Assembly (NCBI GenBank): GCA_021129915.1
Contig: JAJOKI010000100.1
Span: 1 to 6,458, forward strand
Direction of reading: 5' to 3'
Source: Methanocellales archaeon
Lineage (GTDB): Archaea; Halobacteriota; UBA148; JAJOKI01
DNA length: 6,458 bases
The translations under genes were made by a program, and so were the position numbers. Positions 1 through 5,167 of this stretch are shown in pieces. Below the pieces are notes generated by a model that did no database searches, was not told the DNA's origin, and saw only the letters and a list, made by a program, of their open reading frames with translations. Positions within the stretch are counted from its first letter, which is position 1; each line of letters opens with the position of its first letter.

Positions 1-758
1 GGCACCCTTTCTATCGTCTTCTCTATCTCCTTATCCTCACAATCCACGTTATACCATGTTCTTCCCCCGTACAGTATGCAGTCATTGGTCCTGCCCATTG
101 CCTCCAGGTCATTCTTTGCTATGGGCGCTATCGGACACACGCCGAATCCGCTGACCACCGAGCCGATGTCAAACCCTATTTCGTGCATCTTGTGCATTCC
201 GGTTTCGACCAAACGCGCTGATATCTGGATGGATCCTGCTACGCTTGCGCACGGGGCAACTAATATATACAGATCTCTGGATTCGACGCCGCACTTCTCA
301 GCGATGTAGTCTGCAACCTCTGCCTCTGGTGCCTTGGATGTTTCCAGCACCAGTATGGCAACATCGGACTCGTCTTTATATTTTAAATCCTCAAACAATT
401 TCTCCCTCAAGGCCAATGCTCTGGCTGGACCGGACCCAAGCGCAAAGAACTTCCCAACGCTGATGCTCCATCCGGCATATTGTGAAGCCATGCATCCGAT
501 CAACGGCTGGTCAACAACGATGTTCATTGCATGGAAGTTACAATCGGCAATGCTCATCTGGGTAAACGATATCTCCCCCAATCCGCCCATGCATATCTCT
601 GAAAGCAGTTTTCCCGCCTGCATTCCTCCCCTTGCCTCGATTCCGCAGTCCAATATGGTAGTGCCATTTTCAATCTCCAACACATCGATGTTCAATTTGT
701 CTGAATTGCCCACCATATGGTCCACGATCTTTTTTGCCTCTTTATTTACACTGATCAT
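1..758 (-). CDS. mch: Methenyl-H4MPT cyclohydrolase, 3' end outside window
   Basis: Mch reversibly converts 5-formyl-H4MPT to 5,10-methenyl-H4MPT plus water in the cytoplasm, the third step of the archaeal C1 branch. The visible 252 codons begin MISVNKEAKKIVDHM. They contain family-typical stretches: GGLGEIS at residues 58-64, AGWSISVGKFFALGSGPARA at 95-114, LVAPCASVAGSIQIS at 166-180, and AMGRTNDCILYGGRTWY at 220-236. R182 and E185 in SARLVE align by position with the arginine and glutamate implicated in catalysis in the Archaeoglobus enzyme. The family is about 320 residues, so roughly 70 C-terminal residues lie beyond base 1; the frame is open to the edge. The ATG at 758 was chosen because GAGGTGA sits 6 bases upstream and the N-terminus matches the family. 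The gene starts 6 bases after the ftr stop, so it is probably translated from the same message. Confidence 0.96.
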   Translation of the reverse strand, partial: MISVNKEAKKIVDHMVGNSDKLNIDVLEIENGTTILDCGIEARGGMQAGKLLSEICMGGLGEISFTQMSIADCNFHAMNIVVDQPLIGCMASQYAGWSISVGKFFALGSGPARALALREKLFEDLKYKDESDVAILVLETSKAPEAEVADYIAEKCGVESRDLYILVAPCASVAGSIQISARLVETGMHKMHEIGFDIGSVVSGFGVCPIAPIAKNDLEAMGRTNDCILYGGRTWYNVDCEDKEIEKTIERV

Positions 759-764
759 ATCGCC

Positions 765-771
765 TCACCTC
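765..771 (-). promoter_or_regulatory. Shine-Dalgarno site of mch overlapping the ftr stop codon
   Basis: The minus strand reads GAGGTGA here, followed by 6 bases and the ATG of mch. The TGA of this site is also the stop codon of ftr, so ribosomes ending ftr sit on the mch start signal. That is seen directly; translational coupling is inferred. Confidence 0.8.
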
Positions 772-1658
772 AAAATTTCCTCTAAGTGCATCTTATATTT
801 GCCGAGCTTTCCACCGTAGTTGCCCGCAGTTATCCTTACGACGCCTGGAATTTTGGTCGCCGCCATGATCCCGCATCTCATCGCATTTTCGACTGCACCT
901 GGGTCTATGCCGTTTATGACGATTTCGTACATCGCTTCCACACCAGGAGGCACCATGGTTTCCACCTCGTCTCTGAGGCTTGGACAAAATTTTTCGTTGG
1001 TAGTCGCCTTCATGAATTTATGTTTGTTTGCGCCGACCTTCGACCCGGATGCCACTATGCCGCCGGGGAACGGAGTGATGCTGCCCTCCAATTTGGAGAT
1101 GGCGCTAACCGCATTTTCCGCCGCCATGAGCGCTGCCATCTGATTCTTGGCGAGGATGAAGAAATTGCCACCGGCAACGCCGCTAACCGCACCCATGCTG
1201 TGTTCAACGATGAACTCCCCTTGCATCATGGGAATGCGATATACTCTGCGTCCACCGATGGTGTCCTCTTTCTCATATCCATCGGCAAAGAACTTTAACT
1301 TAAAACCGGTGTCATATTGTATCTCTGCATCCGGCAGACCATTGAATGCAGCCGCAGTTGGAGCGGTCAATACACACTGCCCTATTCTCGCGAGCAACTG
1401 ATTCTCCAGCTCTTTGCCGCTCATATGGCATATCATGATATATGTGCCAGGTCTTCCGTCCGGCGTTCCATCGCCGCCAACCTCTCTTTCTATACCCGCT
1501 TCTGCAGGGCACATGATGATCGAGGTTCCGAATCCCGTCGCTTCCTGTGCTGCTACGCGCGCCCAGTGCGGTGTGGCGCCGGTTATCAACACCCTCGCCA
1601 TCTTTATCCCAAATGCCTCTGCAAAAGTATCTTCAATTTCTACCCCATTTACTCGCAT
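765..1658 (-). CDS. ftr: Formylmethanofuran:H4MPT N-formyltransferase
   Basis: Ftr transfers the formyl group between formyl-methanofuran and H4MPT, the second step of the C1 branch; characterised enzymes are soluble cytoplasmic oligomers. The protein is 297 residues, the usual length. Diagnostic stretches are NGVEIEDTFAEAF at residues 4-16, ATGFGTSIIMCPAEAG at 40-55, TPDGRPG at 65-71, VAGGNFFI at 161-168, TPFPGGIVASGSKVG at 195-209, and AGNYGGKLGKY at 278-288. These cover both lobes of the two-domain Ftr fold. E245 in MYEIVING falls at the position of the glutamate proposed as catalytic in the Methanopyrus enzyme. The frame is open back to an ATG at 1745, but the ATG at 1658 is the start: the family begins here and GGGAGGA lies 8 bases upstream. 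The first 10 bases overlap the end of the CdhB-like gene. The product of Fwd is its substrate and its product feeds Mch, encoded next. Confidence 0.98.
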   Translation of the reverse strand: MRVNGVEIEDTFAEAFGIKMARVLITGATPHWARVAAQEATGFGTSIIMCPAEAGIEREVGGDGTPDGRPGTYIMICHMSGKELENQLLARIGQCVLTAPTAAAFNGLPDAEIQYDTGFKLKFFADGYEKEDTIGGRRVYRIPMMQGEFIVEHSMGAVSGVAGGNFFILAKNQMAALMAAENAVSAISKLEGSITPFPGGIVASGSKVGANKHKFMKATTNEKFCPSLRDEVETMVPPGVEAMYEIVINGIDPGAVENAMRCGIMAATKIPGVVRITAGNYGGKLGKYKMHLEEILR

Positions 1659-2263
1659 TGATGTCTCCTCCCTCTTATTTGTTGAAACTCTTCTATAATA
1701 AATTTTACATACCTTGCAAACCCTTCTTGGTTTTGCCTGTGCCATGTGAAATCTGCGTTATGATGAAAACGATGGCAAATGGTGTACGTCTTCAGCCACG
1801 GGGCATATCTCAGCAAGGTGGTCAACGCCCTTTCAGCAAAATAACAGGGTATTCCATGGAACAAAACCCAATCATGCTGACCCTTTCCGTTGACCCCACC
1901 CCAATTGGGGTCCGTGAGATAGACGCCGCTTATTTCCAATATTCCGCAACTGAGATTTGGTTTCAAGCCCCTCTCTGCTAATGGTCCTGCGGTGTCACCA
2001 GTTGCGCACACCGGCAAATCGCCCGCCTTGGCGATCTCAACACACCAATCGATCGCAGGCTTGCCTTTTATGGTACTCATCAGAACGCCGCACCCGACTA
2101 TATATAACGGATTTTTTGCCTTTGCGAGGTGCTCCGCGTATTCTTTCGGCGAGGATATTTTGGCAGTGGTTATGCGAGAGACATCGGTCAGGTTCATCGC
2201 CAGTCTTCCATTCAGGTCGAAGCCAAGGCAATCTGGACCGCCAATCACTATTTTCGGCTCCAT
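1649..2263 (-). CDS. CdhB-like protein (ACDS epsilon-subunit family) in the fwd-ftr-mch operon
   Basis: This 204-residue protein resembles the epsilon subunit (CdhB) of the archaeal CO dehydrogenase/acetyl-CoA synthase complex, a Rossmann-like DHS-type nucleotide-binding fold of about 170 residues. The match runs from residue 40 to about 190. It includes HLAKAKNPLYIVG (45-57), VEIAKAGDLPVCATGDT (75-91), YLTDPNWGGVNGKGQHDWVL (115-134), and LRYAPWLKT (151-159) followed by HHNADF (167-172). In ACDS, epsilon binds the alpha CO dehydrogenase subunit and may aid electron transfer. Here no ACDS gene adjoins it; it lies between fwdC and ftr. The first 35 or so residues (IGGPDCLGFDLNGRLAMNL) I do not recognise. 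There are eight cysteines (12, 58, 74, 86, 106, 140, 163, 203), with no ferredoxin-type CxxCxxC motif. No signal peptide or membrane segment is evident. The ATG at 2263 is preferred because GGAGGTG lies 6 bases upstream; the GTG at 2272 falls inside that site. Family assignment is fairly sure; function in this context is unknown. Confidence 0.82.
   Translation of the reverse strand: MEPKIVIGGPDCLGFDLNGRLAMNLTDVSRITTAKISSPKEYAEHLAKAKNPLYIVGCGVLMSTIKGKPAIDWCVEIAKAGDLPVCATGDTAGPLAERGLKPNLSCGILEISGVYLTDPNWGGVNGKGQHDWVLFHGIPCYFAERALTTLLRYAPWLKTYTICHRFHHNADFTWHRQNQEGFARYVKFIIEEFQQIRGRRHQCE
1666..1672 (-). promoter_or_regulatory. Shine-Dalgarno site of ftr inside the CdhB-like gene
   Basis: The minus strand reads GGGAGGA, 7 bases before the last of the spacer leading to the ATG at 1658. 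It lies in the final codons of the preceding gene and settles the ftr start against the longer frame opening at 1745. Confidence 0.75.
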
Positions 2264-2265
2264 TT

Positions 2266-3171
2266 TCAACACCTCCCCCTTATTTCTGAGTGATACATCT
2301 TCAGATATGGCAGCATATTCCTTTTCGGCGGCATATCTGCCCCGCCTGGCAGAATGTGCTCATTGTGCTCAACGGAGGCGTATATTATCCCTGATCCGCA
2401 TTTTGGTTCATATCCCATATCTCCGCGCAACTCATAGAACTCCCCTCTGACCATCGTGCCATCCACTTCTGGGTCCCTGACCCTCCTGCCTATTGACCCG
2501 TATCCAAGCGAGGCTGTGGTCAGGTGTACCTTTCCTTTGACGAGAATCGTTCCCTTTGCCATCTCACTGCCAATTCTGGAGAACGCATTTCCACCGATGA
2601 TGATCGCACCCCCTCTCATGTGTGTCCCGGCGCATTGTCCAACGTTTCCCTCTACCTTGATGATCCCTTTATACATGAAATTTCCAACATGGTCTCCCGC
2701 GCTTCCATCGATGAGCAGTGTTCCGCCAGCCATCCCCCTCTTTTTACCCCGTGCAGTCCCGCCAGCATAGTGCAGCGCATTGCCTTTGATATGGAGAATT
2801 CCGCCACTCATCTCCCTTCCCGCATAGTTATCTGCACTGCCCTCCACGGTTATTTTGCCACCCTTCATCTCCGCGCCCACATGCATATCGACATTGCCAC
2901 GGATGACGATCTCGCCACCTCTCATTTTCTCACCAATCCTCTTTGTTCGCGAAGCATCGCCATCTATTATTATTCGTAACTCCTCAGCATTATCGCAGGG
3001 CGTTCCACTCACCTCAAAATGCTCTTTGAGCCGAACGGACCGATTTCCACGATATATCACCATGTTTTCAATGTCGTCCAGAGATTTGCCGGCAAAATTA
3101 TCTGGGGTTATCACCTCTGCCTCTAATGATATGCGTGACCGTTCCCTTGGCGTGAGAATTATCTCATTCAT
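2266..3171 (-). CDS. fwdC: Formylmethanofuran dehydrogenase subunit C
   Basis: FwdC is a structural subunit of the formylmethanofuran dehydrogenase complex, belonging to the parallel beta-helix family related to the C-terminal domain of glutamate synthase. The 301 residues show the repeating glycine pattern of that fold from about residue 67 to 215. Successive turns carry MRGGEIVIRGN (83-93), MKGGKITVEGS (102-112), MSGGILHIKGN (121-131), MAGGTLLIDGS (147-157), YKGIIKVEGN (167-176), MRGGAIIIGGN (185-195), and AKGTILVKG (205-213). The N-terminal 65 residues (LTPRERSRISLEAEVITP near the start) and the tail (LPYLKMYH) are also typical of FwdC. Length is slightly above the usual 260-275. The start ATG overlaps the fwdA stop as ATGA, and AAGGGA lies 9 bases upstream. 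No catalytic residues are expected; in the known structure the subunit helps hold FwdA and FwdB together. Confidence 0.95.
   Translation of the reverse strand: MNEIILTPRERSRISLEAEVITPDNFAGKSLDDIENMVIYRGNRSVRLKEHFEVSGTPCDNAEELRIIIDGDASRTKRIGEKMRGGEIVIRGNVDMHVGAEMKGGKITVEGSADNYAGREMSGGILHIKGNALHYAGGTARGKKRGMAGGTLLIDGSAGDHVGNFMYKGIIKVEGNVGQCAGTHMRGGAIIIGGNAFSRIGSEMAKGTILVKGKVHLTTASLGYGSIGRRVRDPEVDGTMVRGEFYELRGDMGYEPKCGSGIIYASVEHNEHILPGGADMPPKRNMLPYLKMYHSEIRGRC
2270..2276 (-). promoter_or_regulatory. Shine-Dalgarno site of the CdhB-like gene
   Basis: The minus strand reads GGAGGTG, with TTGAAA separating it from the ATG at 2263. It lies in the last codons of fwdC. Because the alternative GTG start is part of this site, the site decides the start codon. 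Confidence 0.78.
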
Positions 3172-4925
3172 GTTTCCACATCCCTTGGAATCTCATGCGG
3201 TATAACATGGAGCTTTCCAGAAACGACTTCAATTCGGTCCGATTTTGATAGATATAATTCAGGGTCCACCATATAGTTTTCAAACTGGAGGGTATAGTAT
3301 CTCTTGAACCTGGTCTTGATCTCCTCCTCCACTGCTTTTTGGATGTCATGTTCAACTTGTGGGAGCACTCTTTCAATTGGCGCCATGGGCGCACACACAA
3401 CTTCACCATCCTTTACCACAACCTCGCCGTCTTTTATCGTATATGCCGCGGAAGATAATTTATCCACAGCCGAATCTCTGGAGAAATCAGTCTCCAATGG
3501 GTTCACATCCCATATCGCAATGTTTGCTTTAGCACCGATGCCCAGGTGCCCTTCTGTCTTGGATACGCCCATCGCCCTGGCTGGTCCAGCACTGGTTGCG
3601 ATGACCAATTCGTAGAAGGTGTATTCTTTATCAATTCCGCCGAGCCCGGTTCTTTTAAGCGCCCACGGATGGATATTTTCCGCTATGTCCATCCTCGCTT
3701 TTTCGCTCATCAGCCACGAGTACACCAGCGGATAGTCAAAAAATACCCCGCCATTTGGATGGTCCGTTGTCACGAACATCTTCCATGGGTCAGTCAACAG
3801 CTGCAGCTCCAGTCCAATCGCCCACATAGCAGCGTGAACCGGAGATTTTTTTGAATAGAGGAATGGAAGAATCCCAACGCTGTCTTCTGCTTCGGTATCG
3901 CCCGTAATAAGTTTGTTATGCGTCATTTTATACAGGCCCCATTCTGCCGGCGAATCAGCGGTCATTGTGGTTGCATCTCCGAATATCACGTTTCCACTAT
4001 CGCCTGTGACGTGGTCATGATGGTTGATGTATTTCGCGATCTCATCTGCCTTCGATTCAAATGTCCCCCACGAGTCTCCACCGTATGCATGGTATTGAAG
4101 GTGTGTTGCATGCGTGTTTTGTGCTCTGCCAGAATCACACTTTACCTCGATGTTCTTGGTTATATTCAGCTCCTCAAGGGTTACCTCATAATTTCCTGGA
4201 GTGCCAATTTTATTGACATGAAGATGTATGGAATGCGGCAGACACAACTCCTCGTTCGCAGTACACAGCCCTTTTATTATTTCCCTTGGAGTCACCCCGA
4301 AATATGGCACGGGGTCATCTGCGTGATGGCAATTCCACTCAGTGTTCCACTTGTATGCCTCATTGCCCCCTGGATTGACTATTTTTACGGCATATCCGCC
4401 CGTTGCCCTGAGAAGAAACGCCACGTAAGCGGTGATCTTATCTTGTTCCCTGGATGTCAGATAATCCATTATCATCCAGTTGTTGCCCATGAGTATGAAA
4501 ATCCCCTTGCCAAGTATTGGCATTCGATCGAACTCTCTGCAGGCCTGCCGCGCATACAATGGAGTCACCGCTGCCTCATATGCTCTGGTGAATCCAAGCT
4601 TGGCATATTCATATCCAACTTCCCACGTGGTGGGTACAGTGCGCCCTCCGCCGCCCCTTCGCACTCCTGTGGCAGAGCTCAAACGCACTCTTATATCCTC
4701 TGGCCTCAGTATTCTGGCGCTGGTTGGAGTGGCGCCCACCATGTGTGAATGGCACTCTACTTTGCCAGGGATGACTGCCCTTCCCTTCGCATCGATGACC
4801 TTCGCGTTATCGCTCACTTTGTCGACGATTTTCCCATCCTTGATGCAAAGGTCCATCACCTCTCCATCCACGTCGTTGGTCGGATCATATACGACTCCGT
4901 TTTTGATCAATAATTCCGCGGTCAT
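3168..4925 (-). CDS. fwdA: Formylmethanofuran dehydrogenase subunit A (amidohydrolase-type)
   Basis: FwdA condenses formate with methanofuran, or hydrolyses formyl-methanofuran in reverse, at a binuclear metal centre. In the characterised complex, formate made at FwdB reaches it through an internal channel. The protein is 585 residues from the chosen start, close to the family's roughly 570. Candidate metal ligands are visible: H59 and H61 in ECHSHMVG, K181 in VKIVNPGG (a carboxylated lysine in the known structure), histidines in LPHSIHLHVN (231-236), H275/H279 in ATHLQYH, and D388 in TTDHPNGG. The C-terminal strand region AKANIAIWDVNP (465-476) is the usual amidohydrolase beta-domain. The frame opens at 4994, but the ATG at 4925 is preferred: it overlaps the fwdG stop as ATGA, AGGTGA lies 7 bases upstream, and TAELLIKNGVVYDP is the family N-terminus. 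It lies between fwdG and fwdC and overlaps each by 4 bases. Confidence 0.97.
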   Translation of the reverse strand: MTAELLIKNGVVYDPTNDVDGEVMDLCIKDGKIVDKVSDNAKVIDAKGRAVIPGKVECHSHMVGATPTSARILRPEDIRVRLSSATGVRRGGGGRTVPTTWEVGYEYAKLGFTRAYEAAVTPLYARQACREFDRMPILGKGIFILMGNNWMIMDYLTSREQDKITAYVAFLLRATGGYAVKIVNPGGNEAYKWNTEWNCHHADDPVPYFGVTPREIIKGLCTANEELCLPHSIHLHVNKIGTPGNYEVTLEELNITKNIEVKCDSGRAQNTHATHLQYHAYGGDSWGTFESKADEIAKYINHHDHVTGDSGNVIFGDATTMTADSPAEWGLYKMTHNKLITGDTEAEDSVGILPFLYSKKSPVHAAMWAIGLELQLLTDPWKMFVTTDHPNGGVFFDYPLVYSWLMSEKARMDIAENIHPWALKRTGLGGIDKEYTFYELVIATSAGPARAMGVSKTEGHLGIGAKANIAIWDVNPLETDFSRDSAVDKLSSAAYTIKDGEVVVKDGEVVCAPMAPIERVLPQVEHDIQKAVEEEIKTRFKRYYTLQFENYMVDPELYLSKSDRIEVVSGKLHVIPHEIPRDVET

Positions 4926-5167
4926 CGATAATTCACCTTCAATTCTATTGCATCCACTGGACACGATTCGATGCATGTTCCACATCCCCTGCACATGTCC
5001 CTGTTCAGGATTTTTACCACGCCATTCTCCACCCGCATGATGACCTCATCCGTCTCCGGACCTTTTCCTCCGGCAACCGCTGGATCGATATCCGCGTTCA
5101 CCGGGCAGGCTACCACACAATTGCCACATCCGTGACATTTTTCTTCATGGGTTATGAGTTCATACAT
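4922..5167 (-). CDS. fwdG: Formylmethanofuran dehydrogenase subunit G, two [4Fe-4S] ferredoxin
   Basis: This 81-residue protein carries two [4Fe-4S] motifs: CHGCGNCVVACP (C11, C14, C17, C21) and CRGCGTCIESCP (C59, C62, C65, C69). The linker contains AVAGGKGPETDEV, characteristic of FwdG rather than of a free ferredoxin. In the known complex FwdG passes electrons between the FwdB cluster and the polyferredoxin FwdF or external ferredoxin. The ATG at 5167 overlaps the end of fwdB by 8 bases, with GAGGGT 8 bases upstream. It ends in an ATGA overlap with fwdA. The position between catalytic subunits B and A fits a Fwd subunit. It could instead be annotated as a generic 2[4Fe-4S] ferredoxin, but the linker and context favour FwdG. 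Confidence 0.93.
   Translation of the reverse strand: MYELITHEEKCHGCGNCVVACPVNADIDPAVAGGKGPETDEVIMRVENGVVKILNRDMCRGCGTCIESCPVDAIELKVNYR
4933..4938 (-). promoter_or_regulatory. Shine-Dalgarno site of fwdA inside fwdG
   Basis: The minus strand reads AGGTGA, 7 bases before the ATG at 4925. It supports that start over the upstream in-frame ATG codons between 4994 and 4974, which would lie deep inside fwdG. Confidence 0.75.

Noticed and set aside
334..819. 161-codon plus-strand open frame
   Set aside because: It is the antisense of mch and the end of ftr; the minus-strand Mch translation matches its family over the whole length.
786..1298. 170-codon plus-strand open frame
   Set aside because: Antisense to the conserved C-terminal two thirds of Ftr, with no recognisable motifs.
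1659..1745. 29-residue N-terminal extension of Ftr
   Set aside because: It would overlap the CdhB-like gene by nearly 100 bases and lacks family support, while the ATG at 1658 has a good ribosome site and the family N-terminus.
1649..2263. CdhB-like gene as fwdD
   Set aside because: FwdD is a shorter molybdopterin-dinucleotide-binding protein with a beta-barrel fold; this sequence instead shows the epsilon-subunit pattern through YLTDPNW and ATGDT.
3918..4748. 276-codon plus-strand open frame
   Set aside because: It lies wholly antisense to fwdA, whose protein is clearly conserved. Its translation has no recognisable domain.
4926..4994. 23-residue N-terminal extension of FwdA
   Set aside because: It would overlap fwdG deeply, and the ATG at 4925 has an ATGA overlap and a well-spaced Shine-Dalgarno sequence.
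4480..5040. 186-codon plus-strand open frame
   Set aside because: Antisense to the start of fwdA and to fwdG; composition is that of a shadow frame.
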